Shown here: one piece after another, positions 44,003 to 56,309 of the stretch
How positions within the stretch are numbered: position 1 is the stretch's first letter
Layout: each line of letters begins with the position of its first letter
NCBI RefSeq assembly: GCF_030704535.1
Contig: NC_081806.1
Location: 4,599,001 to 4,663,000 of the forward strand
DNA from: Vitis vinifera
Taxonomy: Eukaryota > Streptophyta > Magnoliopsida > Vitales > Vitaceae
DNA: 64,000 nt
Reading direction: 5' to 3'
The notes under the pieces: model-generated
Seen by the model: the letters and a program-made list of their open reading frames with translations, nothing else
Told to the model about the DNA's origin: nothing
Database searches by the model: none
Position numbers and translations under genes: made by a program

Positions 44003-47000
44003 TTAAGCATAGAGAGCCGAGTTGGGTAGCCTTTTTGTGGGGATGACAATGAGTGGTGTCCTCTTCTTTAGAACAATTTCAAATTGCTATGAAAGATCAA
44101 GGTCTTCACCCTTGGTGAGGACGCCAACAAGTATATTAGCATTCTCTCTGCTAAGGGGATCCCGGGACAAACTATTCTTCCGGATCCGAATGGAAGATAT
44201 TGGAAATTGTTGCCTCCGTAGTCCCATCTGCTAGGGTTGGTTAAGAATCTCTTAGGCTTGAACTCGGAGGGATTATCCCAATACTTTGGATCCCTATGGA
44301 TTGCCCAAACATTTATGAACACTTTAGTACCCTTGGGTACAGTGTACCCACCTACAGTGCAAGATTCGCTTGGACACTTGGAGAATATATAAGAGTGGGA
44401 CTGCCGGGTGTAACCGCAGTGTGTCTCCTTCATAACTGAATCCATATATTTTATGTAACAACTTGTACCCAACCATGTAGATATTGTCCACTTTGGGTCC
44501 AAGGAGGCCCTCACAGCTTTAAAACGCGTCTACTTAGTTAAGAAGAGCCTCTACATATATAGCGTCAGGAACTTTCTCCCCTATCCGATATGGGACATCA
44601 CAAACACCCCCCCCCCCCCCCAATGCAGACATAACGTTCTCGTTGTGTCCCATGGGATCGCGGGGTCAAACAAACAAACACCCCTTACGGAGCCAAACAA
44701 ACCCCCACACCGGGGTCGGGGATCAGCTCTGATACCATTTATAACGACCCGTGCCCAACCATATACCCAACCTTACGGAGGCAAACAAACCCCTACACTG
44801 GGGTCGAGGATTAGCTCTGATACCATTTGTAACGACCCACACCCAACCATATACCCAACCATGTAGATATGGTTGGGTGCGGATCGTTACAAATGGTATC
44901 AAAGCTGATCCCTGACCCTGGTGTGGGGGTTGTTTGTTTGGCTCCGTAAGGGGTGTTTGTTTGTTTGATCCCGCAATCTCATGGAACACAATGAGGACGT
45001 TATGTCTGCATGGGGAAGGGGGGGGGGGGGGGTGTTTGTGATGTCCCACATCGGATAGGGAGAAAGTTCCTAACGCTATATATGTAGAGACTCCTTTTAA
45101 CCAAGTAGACGCGTTTTAAAGCCGTGAGGGCTTCTTTGGGCCTAAAGTGGACAATATTTACATGGTTGGGTGTGGGTCGTTACAAATGATATCAGAACCA
45201 ATCTCCGACCCTGGTGTGGGGGTTTGTTTGGTTCCGTAAGGGGTGTTTGTCTGTTTGGCCCCGCAATCCCATGGGACACAACGACGTTGTGTCTGCATGG
45301 GGGGTGTTTGTGATGTCCCACATTGGATATGAGAGAATGTTCCTGACGCTATATATGTAGAGGTTTCTCTTAACCAAGTAGACACGTTTTAAAGCCGTGA
45401 GGGCCCCCTTGGGTCCAAAGCGGACAATATCTACATGGTTGGGTGTGGGTCGTCACAAATGGTATCAGAGCCAATCCCTGACCCCGGTGTGGGGGTTTGT
45501 TTGGCTCCGTAAGGGATGTTTATCTGTTTGGTCCCTCAATCCCATGAGACACAACGAGGATGTTGTGTTTACATGGGGGGGTGTTTGTGATGTCCCACAT
45601 CGGATAAGGGAGAATGTTCCTGACGCTATATATGTAGAGACTCCTCTTAACCAAGTAAATGCGTTTTAAAGCCGTGAGGGCCCCCTTGGGCCCAAAACGG
45701 ACAATATCTATATGGTTGGGTGCAGGTTGTTACATTTTAGTTTGGGTAGGTGGGACTCTTCCACAATGTTGGTCATCCCAACAACTTCTGCCAACTCTTC
45801 TTGGGCTTTCCTCATTATCTCTGGATTACTCATCATCTCTGCCATCGCCCACTCCGTTGTTGTTGCTGTTGTGTCAGTCCCGCCTACCAGGATGTTCTGT
45901 ATTCACTACTTTGTTAGCACAGTTTTAAATTGTTTAAAAAGAACATAGAAATTTTATGGCAATCAGATTGATTGCATGTTGAATTTTCAAATTAAACTAA
46001 GAGCATAGTCAAGTGCAATGGAATGTATCAAGTCTCCTAACCTGCACCAAAAACTGATGCTGTTTTGGGTTGGGATTTATCTAGTTAATTTTTTCACCAG
46101 TGGCAGAGCCCTTAAAAGGGAGGGAAAAAAAATCCAGAGGGTGGAATAATAGATATCATTCCATTAGTTTGTTTTTGGCATAGGCTTGATCTATTAGAAA
46201 GTACGCTAATTAAATAAAGCCAAATAAAATTACCACTAACAATGCCTTGATTTGTGTCCTGGTGATTGGTTTTTCAGCATCTTCCTGCTCCTTGACGTCC
46301 AAGAGGAGCTGCAGAAAATCCTTCTCTTCTCTGTTGTTAGAGGCCCTTTCTTCTTTTGCAGTGTTCAGTTTCATCTTTTGTTCGATGATGTGATCCATGA
46401 TCTGATCAACAAAGTGGAAGACCACCTTCATTTCTCGCTCCACGCCTTGTATATCAAACCTGGCAAGCACCGGAAAAAAATCAGAGATGTTTGGCTTTCC
46501 CAACAATCCAATCATTTCATTTGCCAACTCGCGGAAGGAAACTCCAGTCAAACTTTCCTCCTGGCCTTCAATGGTGTCGCCCCACATAGACCGTGTCATG
46601 ACATTGAGTTCAGTCTGAAATGACAATTTGCCAATGTCCATGGGTGTGCCAATCTTGTTATACACATTTGTAATCGTCTTCCTAACCTCGTATCTTCTGT
46701 GGGCATAGCAGCGGTCAAGGATATTGTCACTTAGCATCTCTGTTACGAATAACTTGCGCAAATTGAGCCAATAGGAGCCATAGGGAGACCATACAATATT
46801 CAGCCTACCATATGAAGTAATGGATGCTGCAACTGGTGGGTCACGATTAGCAAATATTATATCTTGGTCTCGTGCCACTTCCTTGGCAAGGGATGGTGAG
46901 CTTAACACTATACACAGCCTGTTTCCAAGCCAGAGCTTGAAGATTGGACCATAGATATCAGCCAATTTTGCAAATGAATGATGCAGGTGTTGGAACCCAG

Positions 47001-47225
47001 AAATGGGAGATATCCAACTATTGGCAAGCCACGAGGGCCAGGCGGCAATGGAGCTGTTCTTTTCCTAGCCCTCAGAGATGCCCATAAGTACCTTAAGATT
47101 GCAAATATGGCAATAAGAATGGTAAGAACTGCTTGATTTACTAGGTCTTTCTTGCTAGTAGCCTCCCACCACCATGTCCAGTAGCTGGAAATTGTAGTTG
47201 TAGCCCTCTCTTGATAAGATACCAT
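44003..47225 (-). pseudogene. Cytochrome P450, CYP706-like, dead (gene 2 of the array)
   Basis: The exon borders match gene 1: exon 1 is 47225-46234 and exon 2 is 45896-44003. Four faults are visible. Two extra bases in exon 1 near 46,988 (CAGGTGTTGG versus CAGGTTGG) shift the frame within the hinge-to-A-helix region. A 1,281-base TRIM array interrupts exon 2 after the codons for KLK/YMD. About 28 bases are deleted near 44,117, in the C-terminal part. The haem loop reads FGSGRIVCPG, replacing a conserved arginine. The I-helix GGTDTT and the ExxR region are still visible. The sequence is otherwise very close to genes 1 and 3. Confidence 0.92.
44454..45734. mobile_element. Head-to-head TRIM array (miniature LTR elements) in P450 gene 2
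   Basis: The 1,281-base insert has a perfect TTTTA duplication (44,449-44,453 and 45,735-45,739). In plus orientation there are three LTR-like units of 148-149 bases (45,037-45,184, 45,309-45,457, 45,586-45,734), each starting TGTGATGTCCCACAT and ending near GTTACA. They are separated by internal units of about 125 bases that start AATGGTATCAGAGCC, a Met-tRNA primer site. The left part (44,454 to about 44,860) carries the same units inverted, with a palindromic centre near 44,850-44,875 (ACCCAACCAT and ATATGGTTGGGT). G or C homopolymers of 12-14 bases lie at 44,608 and 45,019. It codes for nothing. Confidence 0.85.
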
Positions 47226-47284
47226 ATTATTGAAACTGAATCCTGGGAAAGAAAAAGCTGAAACAACAAAAGCTTATATAAAAG

Positions 47285-48120
47285 CAATCTACATGGTCTT
47301 TCTTGTATCTATCTTCCAGTCACCATCTCCTATAGCTACAAGTTGTATTGATCGCTATCTCCAAAAGAATTTTTGATCAAACTGAAAATCAAAGGGAAAA
47401 ATAAGACTGTAGCTTGTCAAATATATATGGGGCCTTCTTTTTGAGAAATCATTGTAGAAGCAGCCATAAGGTTTTCAAAAACATTGCTTATCTTTATATA
47501 TAAAGCTAGGATGTGAAATACCTCCGGAGTCTCATTAAGCACCAAAAATGTCTTATCCCGAATCAAAATGCCGTCCTTTACACATACTTCACCCATATAT
47601 TAACCATGCGATTATTGTAGATGGAGAAATTCTCCAGCCACTTGTCCTTAATTTTCCTACAAATTGCAATAATAGCTGGTTCCCCCCCCGAAAAGATTGA
47701 TAAGGGATTCTCTTTAAAGTCGTTTCTAATGAAAGTGATATAAATGAAAACTTTATAATTATGATTGCTTTCCAATGATTCTAAATTAATGGGAAAAGAA
47801 AAATCAAATAATTATGACTTGTAAAAAATCTTGGCATAGAGGCGCTCTGATATGATCAATTCATGACATTGAATTCAAACCGATAGTTTGACAATGTAAT
47901 ATTCCTGACCTCATATCTGGAAAGTAATTGGTGGCAAGACTGTTGTTGGTAGGCATCCTTCTGAAGAATATGCCATTAGGAGCCAGGAGAAGTCCAATCA
48001 ATCAATGCCCTGCCCACCATATGAGAAACCGATGATAAATGTAGCCAGGCTGATGTTTTGAAGTGGGAGCAATCGATCAATGGCAGGTCATGGGGATCCT
48101 GAATCCTGCACTTAAGCATT
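47285..48120 (-). pseudogene. P450 relic upstream of gene 2
   Basis: The segment 47,290-47,400 resembles P450 leader and start sequence (CATGGTCTTTCTTGTATC). The segment 47,865-48,110 resembles the region from GACATTGAATTC (antisense of the ELNV block) through GCCATTAGGAGCC (the WSPYGSYW block) to the hinge (CAATGGCAGGTCATGGGGATCC). No frame survives. The paralog of this relic is 56,310-57,150. Confidence 0.6.
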
Positions 48121-48499
48121 TTCTTGTGCTTAAAACTTAAAAGTACTTGATCATCAAAATGAGAGCTTGGGAAAAACTTCTACAAAGTCAAGAATATAAC
48201 AGTCATAGACTCTGGATCATCTTTACTAGTTTCTTATACACATTTGTTTACTCTTCCTAATTTGTATTTAGCAAATGACATTCTTTAGATGAACTCTATA
48301 GAATGCAAATTAAGGTTATGTTTGAGACACTTGTTATTTTCTATTTTTAAGGCTCAAAAAGAGTAAAAACTCTTAACATAAATAGTAGATTTTTTATCTA
48401 ATAATTTTTAAAAACTATTTAAAATCACAATTTTAAATGTTTATTATCCTAAATTTTAAAAATTATAATAATATTTTTTAAGAAAATAAGATAAGTAAA

Positions 48500-48950
48500 T
48501 ATCAATGTTTTCAGAATCGGATCGATCAGCAAATCGGAAAAGTTACTGGTTCACGGTTTAGTAGTTGGACCGATGGTTGAATGACGGTCGAACCAGTGAC
48601 GTCATAAATATATAATTTATATTTTATTAAAATTAAAAATATTTTTTAAAAAATATAAAAATAAATATAAATAAAATTAAAAATAAATAATATTTATTTT
48701 TTCATCTTTTATATAATTGTATTAATATTTTAAAGTTTATTAAATAAAACATATTTAATATTACAGATGGAAAATGAAAGTGTTTAAAAAAATATTAAAT
48801 ATTTGCAGTAGGTTGGTGCAATAATGCTCACCTTGAATCCTGGGTCCAAGGCTCAAGCTCAAGGTAGAGCATAAAAGTTACTTTAAAAACCTCATTCAAG
48901 TGCTTGCATCCTGATTGACGGTCTACTATAAATAATTGGTAAATATTATA
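48500..48950. repeat. Deleted copy of a small TIR element
   Basis: This is the counterpart of the element at 57,547-58,134. The left end is kept (ATGTTTTCAGAATCGGATCG), but the right part, including the right terminal repeat, is missing. Confidence 0.6.
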
Positions 48951-49220
48951 GGATTATGAGATATTTTTTAGATGATTCCCTCTACTTCACATCATAGGCT
49001 TTATTTTATATAGTCTCTCCCTTTGTCCTATTTCACATTTTAATTCTACTTTATTGATTAGTTGGGTCAATTTGTAGGTTTGGGATGAATTGTCATCTTT
49101 TTTATCCTTATTTTAGGATGATGTGATTTTGTGCACCCGGATAAGTTTTATATTTTATGTAGTAAATTACTAGAACGGAAGAGATCATAAGATCATATCC
49201 ATGTGCCACCTAAAAGTGGC

Positions 49221-49480
49221 ATCATAAAATTGCCATTAACAAGGGCTTGATTTGTGTCATGGTAATTTATGTTTCATTTTTCTCTCTACTCCTTGAGGTC
49301 CAAAAGGAACAGCCAAAATTCCTTTTCTTTGTTGGCATATGCCCCTTTTTTTCTTCTGTAGCTTCCATTTTCATCTGATGCTCAATGATGCATTCCATAG
49401 CCTGATAAGCCAAAGTGAATGCCCTCTTTGTAGATCGCTCCAAGTGCTATACATCAAACCGATCAAGCATTTAAAAGGAA
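49221..49480 (-). pseudogene. P450 relic (end of exon 1)
   Basis: The minus strand reads HLERSTKRAFTLAYQAMECII, then EHQMKMEATEEKKGAYANKE, matching intact VEREMKKVFLSVDQILDRIIEQRMK. The exon-end phrase (ITMTQIK-, donor GGTAAT replaced by GGCAAT) follows. The upstream part of this gene was removed where the amine oxidase copy joined at 49,928. The paralogous relic is at 58,540-58,790. Confidence 0.75.
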
Positions 49481-49927
49481 AAAAGAAAAAAAAGGGAAGA
49501 AGAGGAGAGATGGTTGGCTTTCCCAACCATCCAGAGTTTTATCCCACCATATGGAGTGGAATTCTAGCTTGTACCCTCCTTGGCCACGTGTTGGCTGAGA
49601 CAATCTATTTCTTAAAAAAATAGTAACAGGACTTGTTTGGCATAACTTATTTTCTCTTTTGTAAGACCCATATTTGATAATTAGAAAATTATTTTTTAAA
49701 AATAAAAAATTAGGTATTTTCAGATGATTATTTTTTAAAAATTTTTTTACTCGTTTATTAATTTTAAAATTAATTATATAAATATATATATATATATATA
49801 TAATGATTAAAAATAAAATACTATATATAAACATTATTTTTAAATTAAAAATATTTTAAGCTCTTAAACAAATTTTTATTTTACAAAATATCATATAACA
49901 ATTTTTTTTTACAAAATTTTTATTTTA

Positions 49928-52330
49928 CGGGTGCCATTATCTGATCCAGAATTTAATAAGTCCATCATGGCCCGAGGCGTTAAGTTATCGGATTTGGCGT
50001 GCATATCGCCTTCAAGTGGGTGGTTTGGGCCTGATGAGGAAGGAAGGAGGACCATAAAGATTCAGTGCGGCTCAATTCAAGATACGGCCAATTTCTATAT
50101 GAGGCCCATTGAAGGGCTCACTGTAACGGTGGACATCGACAGGAAAGAGGTGGTGAGGATTTCAGATACAGGCAGAGAAATTCCGGTTCCGAAAGGGACA
50201 AACACCGACTACCGATACACAGCCCAGGACAGGCCACCAGAAATGGAGCCAATCAATCCAATTTCAATGGAGCAGCCCAAGGGGCCAAGTTTTAGAGTCG
50301 AAGATGGACATACAGTGAAATGGGCTAATTGGGAGCTCCACCTCAAGGCTGACCAACGAGCCGGTATGATAATTTCCCAAGCCAAGGTTCGGGACTCGGA
50401 GACTGGTGAGCTCCGGAGTGTCATGTACAAAGGGTTTGCTTCTGAAATGTTCGTGCCTTATATGGACCCAGATGAAGCTTGGTACTTCAAATCGTACATG
50501 GATGCAGGCGAGTTTGGGCTAGGGGGGACCGCACTAGCACTTGTGCCACTAAATGACTGTCCTCGAAACTCATACTACATGGACGGGGTTTTCGTGGCAT
50601 CGGATGGGAAACCCCTTATTCAGAGCAACATGATATGTGTGTTCGCGCGGTACACTGGCGATGTTGGCTGGCGACACTCTGAAACCTTCCTTCCTGGTTT
50701 TAATGTAAGTAGCGACTATAGCAGTAACAGTAGTAACAAGCTTGGGCTAGAATCAGTAACTTTGTCAAGGTTGGTGATGGGCTCCGTTGAGCCACCCCCG
50801 TAGCTTTCAGGTTACAATCATCTCTCTCCGAATTGGCTGTCACCATTGACAAATTGGAAGGTTGAATATTCCTGGTCCCCAATTGTCATGTTATTTGAAA
50901 TTGAAAGGGCTTGCAGTATCGATCACCTGTACATGGTATCTTACAGATTTAACTGATCTTGACATAATCCTCATCTCCTTCATAGTCTAAGTTTACTGCC
51001 CAACCCTCGGAAAAACCTGACTGATTGGGCGGATCCTTGAGTCACTTAATGTTTTTGTTTTTTCTGTGGTTTCAAGGTAAAAAGAACATAATTCTAATTT
51101 CTAAATTTGTTACAGATTAGGGAAGCAAGGCCTAATGTGACTCTTGTGGCTCGAATAGCGGCATCAGTAGGAAACTATGACTACATCTTCGACTGGGAAT
51201 TCCAAACAGATGGTCTCATTCGGGTTAAGGTCAGTACCCAATGCGTTAATCTTTTGTTTTCGGAGAGGATGGCTAAAGCATTTTATTTGTAACAGGTTGG
51301 GCTCTCTGGAATGCTAATGGTGAAAGGAACCCCTTTGGAAAATATTCATCAAGCACCTAATCAAGATGACATGTCTGGCACTCTGGTGTCCGAAAATGTC
51401 ATTGGTGTGGTTCATGATCACTTCATCACTTTCCACCTCGATCTGGATATAGATAACACTGATAATTCCTTTGTTAAGGTCAATCTGGTGAAGGAAGAGA
51501 CTCTGACAGGCCAATCACCCAGGAAGAGTTACTTGAAAGCCAAGAGGAATGTGGCCGCGACCGAAAATGATGCGAAAATCAAGCTTAAGCTCTATGATCC
51601 ATCAGAGTTTCACGTGATCAATCCTTTGAAGCGGTCTAGGTTGGGGAATTCAGCCTGGATACAAGATTGTCCCCAGTGGCACCGCGGCTAGCTTGCTGGA
51701 TTTACAAGATCCTCCTCAACTAAGAAGTGCTTTCACAATAATCAGGTATGATTTTGAATGTCTTTTGATCAAATTTTCAGTTTCTTAAATAGATGTAACC
51801 AGAATTGAAACCATCCATCTGATATACTTCATACCTACATCAAAGTGATGCCAATTCCAGGCCTAACAACTCAAATTTTGCATGACAAGAAAAAATTAAC
51901 ATCTACCATTGGATTTGATAGATCTGGGTGACTCCATACAATCGGACTGAACAATGGGCTGGGGGGCTTTTCGTGTATCAGAGCAAGGGAGAGGATACTC
52001 TGGCCGTGTGGTCTGATAGGTACAATAATGGCTCCATATAAACTACTGGCCTTCTGCATATATGATATCTTCATTGTCTTTAAGTATATGTTTGATTAAT
52101 TCATTATTCTGATTGCCAGGAACCGTCCAATTGAGAACAGAGACATTGTGTTATGGTACACCTTGGGATTCCATCACATACCATGCCAAGAAGACTTTCC
52201 AATAATGCCAACAGTATCATCAAGTTTTGATCTGAAGCCTGTTAATTTCTTTGAAAGCAATCCAGTTCTTCGGGCTGCACCCAACTTCGAAAAAGACCTT
52301 CCTGTTTGTAGACCTGCTGCATCATCTTGA
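49928..52330 (+). pseudogene. Copper amine oxidase copy, 5'-truncated and frameshifted
   Basis: A near-identical copy of the gene at 23,098 without its first 510 coding bases and promoter. Remaining exon pieces are 49928-50704, 51116-51229, 51296-51745, 51922-52019 and 52120-52330, with all splice sites kept. An extra C near 51,655 (CAGCCTGG versus CAGCTGG) shifts exon 3 and leads to a TAG at about 51,689-51,691. A one-base loss near 51,737 would restore the frame only after that stop. The topaquinone NYDY and the HDH copper ligands are still encoded upstream of the damage. No signal peptide remains, so no secreted enzyme could be made. Confidence 0.93.
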
Positions 52331-53559
52331 CTGTTGATCGCATTTGTTCCAGTCCATTAAAAGCCCTATCCTGTGGAACTCTGGATGAAAAAATCATTAG
52401 TTTTATTTATAGTTACCAAGGATATGTTAGGTTTGAATAGTGTTATCCAAGAGCCATTTGGGGAAATAATGTTGTTATGTCCAATTTTTAACATATTGGA
52501 TAGCTTTTAATTTGGGATTTGTGTTTTTATGTTTATTTTGAAAAGAATTTTTGTTGGGTGCTCAAGAAGAGTAACCCTCAAAAATGTCATTTCCATATAC
52601 TTTATAAACATACCAAGTAAATCAAATGTATCAAGTTTTACATGATTTGAAGTTCGTTTACCTAGTTAAAAAATCAAAGAAATATTATTGTGTAGATGAG
52701 AAATTCACATAATCGTTTTGGACTAGTTTTAATCCAATAAATTCTAGTATTAATTGGTCCAATTTTTGAGTTCTAAATTAATTTTTAAATTATTAGACTT
52801 GTTAACAAATTTAAGGCATTGAGTTTTGTTTCCTAATGAGGAAATAATAAAAAAAAAAAAAATTGATGAACTTATTGAGTAAGCTACAAGTTTTTGCTCA
52901 ATAATTGAAACAACACATGCACATACATGAGATAGTACATGGCTAAATAAGGACTAGTATATGCATAAACAAATATTAGTACACACTTACATGTGTTTAT
53001 TTTTATTCAATTTCTAAGTGATTTTCTTAATTTTAATTTTAATTTTTCATTAACAAACTTACTCTGAATCAATTGAGATTTAATTTATTGATTTTTTTTT
53101 TTTTTAGTATATATCATACAACTATATATATTTATAATATTATAAACTAGAAACCATAATGCAACAAGGAAATATTTATTTGAATTTAGTTTTGATTTTT
53201 ATTTTAAAAAACAATCATAATGCAAATGATAATTATCAATACAATTGAAAGGGAAATAAATAGAAAGAAGGAAGGATATAAACAAGAATATTATTATTAT
53301 TCTTTAATTGTCTATATCTACTCTCCTTTACTTCTATCAAAACTTGAGATTCCTTCATAATATGAATACAATTGCGAGGAAAATAAATAGAGAGAAGAAA
53401 AGGAAGATGAAATCGGGTATTTCATAATTGTTCCTCAATTATCTATATCTACTCTCTCTTACTTCTATCCAGATTGGAGATTCTTTCGATTAATCCGAGG
53501 GTTTCTTCAATCAAAGTCTTTAAGTCTTTGTATAATTAGATTTAGGATTTTGATGAACT
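49928..53559 (+). repeat. Segmental duplication, copy 2 (amine oxidase block)
   Basis: The second copy of 23,608-27,251, ending at GATTTTGATGAACTT before GAGGAAGTCATATTAATG. The 5' junction lies inside AT-rich DNA that in the paralogous unit (59,150-59,200) continues differently. TTAC is shared at the breakpoint. Confidence 0.92.
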
Positions 53560-54312
53560 TGAGGAAGTCATATTAATGAAGTTGGAATCATGAGGAAGTC
53601 ATCAGACTAAAGCTTATGAAACACTCATTGATTCAGACTCGGATAAGAGTTCCTTAAGGGCCAGAACAGGAAAAGACAAATGGAGAAATGATTATCTAAA
53701 CTGAATGTGGCAACCTCTGTCTCAATTCATGAAAATCTCAGTTCATAGTATTGGTTGAATATGTGAATTATACCACATGAAAGAATGGCATGGTACCAGC
53801 AAACTGGAGCCAGTTTTGAGAGTTCTGGGATAAGTATAAAACATAGATTGCCAAGATCTAAAGGGTTTCTACTCTTAGACGTGGTAGTGGACGTTCAATC
53901 CATCAAACGCTTGCTGGATACTACCAAATCACAACTTTTGCAGGGCAACAAGAGCAGAGCAACCAAGCAATACCCACAAATCAGAGCATGACAGTAAATG
54001 GACGGCTCAATCCGCATACCCATATACAACAACCGTAAAAAATGTAATTCTCTAATAAGACGATAGAAGAAATGGAAGAAGACTTTCCAGAATCTGATTC
54101 CTAAGAAAGAAAGACACATGGAATCTCATTTGAGTGCAGCACATCCCAAGTTCTTTGTTCGCACCAAACACAAAAATAAATCCCCTGACTTTGACACAGA
54201 AGTATAAGGATATTATTCAAAACTACAAATTTACATAAGAAACCATATTCATGGATAGTTGCAGTACAAGACAAACATGACTTAAACTCTATCGATTTCA
54301 AAGTAATTTATA

Positions 54313-56259
54313 TTAAGCGTAGAGAGCCGAGTTGGGTAGCCTTTTTGTGGGGATGACAATGAGTGGTGTCCTCTTCTTTAGAACAATTCCAAATTGCTCT
54401 GAAAGATCAAGGTCTTCACCCTTGGTGATCAATTGCCAATCAAATGAATGCAAGAGGGACGCCAACAAGTATATTAGCATTCTCTCTGCTAAGGGGATCC
54501 CGGGACAAACCCTTCTCCCGGATCCGAAAGGAAGATATTGGAAATTGTTGCCTCTGTAGTCCCATCTGCTAGAGTCAGTTAAGAATCTCTCAGGCTTGAA
54601 CTCGGAGGGATTATCCCAATACTTTGGATCCCTATGCATTGCCCAGACATTGAGGAACACCTTAGTACCCTTGGGTACAGTGTATCCACCTACAGTGCAA
54701 GATTGGCTTGGACGCTTAGGGACTAAGACTGCGATTGCCGGGCGTAACCGCAGCGTCTCCTTCATAACCGCATCCATATATTTTAGTTTGGGCAGATGGG
54801 ACTCTTCCACAATATTGGTCATCCCTACAACATCAGCTAATTCTTCTTGGGCTTTTCTCATTGTCTCTGGATTGCTCATCATCTCTGCCATCGCCCACTC
54901 TATTGTTGTTGCTGTTGTGTCAGTCCCGCCTACCAGGATGTCCTGTCCTTACAACAGAGTTAGCACAGTTTCAAAAAAGTACATAGAAATTTTATGGCAA
55001 GCAGGCTCAATTGAATATTGAATTTCAAATTAAACTAAGAGCAGAGTGAAGTGTAATGGAATGTATCATCTCCTAATCCTGCACCAAAAACTGATTCTGT
55101 TTTGGGTGGGGATTTATCTGCTTGATTTTTTCACCAGAGTGGAAGAGCCCTCTAAAGAGGAAAGATCCAGAGGGTAGAAAAATGGATATCATCCTACTAG
55201 TTTATTTTTTGCATAGGCATGATCTAGTAGAGAGTATGCTAATTAAATAAAGCCAAATAAAATTACCAGTAACAAGGCCTTGATTTGTGTCCTGGTGATT
55301 GGTGTTTCGGTGGCTTCCTGCTCCTTGACGTCCAAGAGGAACTGCAGAAAATCCTTCTCTTCTCTGTTGTTAGAGGCCCTCTTTTCTTTTGCAGTGTCCA
55401 GTTTCATCCTTTGTTCGATGATGTGATCCAAAATCTGATCAACAGAGAGGAAGACCTTCTTCATTTCTCTTTCCACGCCTTGTATATCAAACCTAGCAAG
55501 CACTGGAAAAAAATCAGAGATGTTTGTCTTTCCCAACAACCTCATCACTTCATTTGACAACTCCCGGAAGGAAACTCCCGTCACACTGTCCTCCAGGCCT
55601 TCAATTGTGTTGCCCCACATAGACCATGTCATGACATTGAGTTCAGTCTGAAATGACAATTTGCCAAAGTCCATGGGTGTGCCAATCTTGTTATACACAT
55701 TTGTGATAGTCTTCCTAACCTCGTATCTCCTGTGGGCATGGCAGCGGTCAAGGATATTGTTACTTAGCATCTCTCTTACAAATAACTTGCGCAAATTGCG
55801 CCAATAGGAGCCATAGGGAGACCATACAATATCAAGCCTATCATATGAAGAAATTAATGCTGCAACTGGTGGGTCACGGTTAGCAAATATTATGTCTTGG
55901 TCCCGTGCCACTTCCTTGGCAAGGGATGGTGAGGTTAACACTATACACAGCCTGTTTCCAAGCCAGAGCTTGAAGATTGGACCATAGATATCAGCCAATT
56001 CTGCAAATGAATGATGCAGGTTGGAACCCAGAAATGGGAGATATCCAACTATTGGCAAGCCACGAGGGCCAGGCGGCAATGGAGCTGTTCTTTTCCTCGC
56101 CCTCAGAGATGCCCATAAGTACCATGAGGTTGCAAATATGGCAATAAGAACGGTGAGAACTGCTTGATTTACTTGGTCTTTCTTGCTGGTAGCCTCCCAC
56201 CACCATATCCAGTAGCTGGAAATTGCAGTAGTAGCCCTCTCTAAATGATGAGAGACCAT
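54313..56259 (-). CDS. Cytochrome P450, CYP706-like, intact (gene 3 of the array)
   Basis: A 540-residue protein from exons 56259-55267 and 54942-54313, with the same intron position and phase as gene 1 (TTACTG|GTAATT, ACAG|GACATC). All P450 marks are present: the membrane anchor, PPGPRGLP, GGTDTT, KETLR (ExxR), FKPERF and FGSGRRVCPG with C477. It is very close to gene 1. Visible differences include LRPAIAVLVPKRPSQSC in place of LHPAVPLLIPKCPSESC, just after the K-helix where substrate-recognition site 5 lies, and SSYDRLDIVW for ASYGRLDIAW in the B-C loop. Substrate use could therefore differ. The leader lacks the exact TATA segment of gene 1 but has GCTTTTATAC on the minus strand near 56,310. 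Confidence 0.92.
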
Positions 56260-56309
56260 AGTATTGAAACTGATTCCTGGGAAAGAAAAAGCTGGAACAA
56301 CTAAAGCTT

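Larger units (their letters stand above)
43220..49927. repeat. Segmental duplication unit B (P450 gene 2 block)
   Basis: Apart from the TRIM insertion at 44,454-45,734, this block is nearly collinear with 53,565-59,205: the 3' flank, the P450 gene, the leader, the relics, the small TIR element and the AT-rich tail. It ends where the second amine oxidase copy begins (TTTTAC|GGGTGCC). Confidence 0.88.

Noticed and set aside
44454-45734. tRNA-like sequence suggested by repeated TGGTATCAGAGC
   Set aside because: This is the complement of a tRNA 3' end used as a retroelement primer site; no cloverleaf is present.
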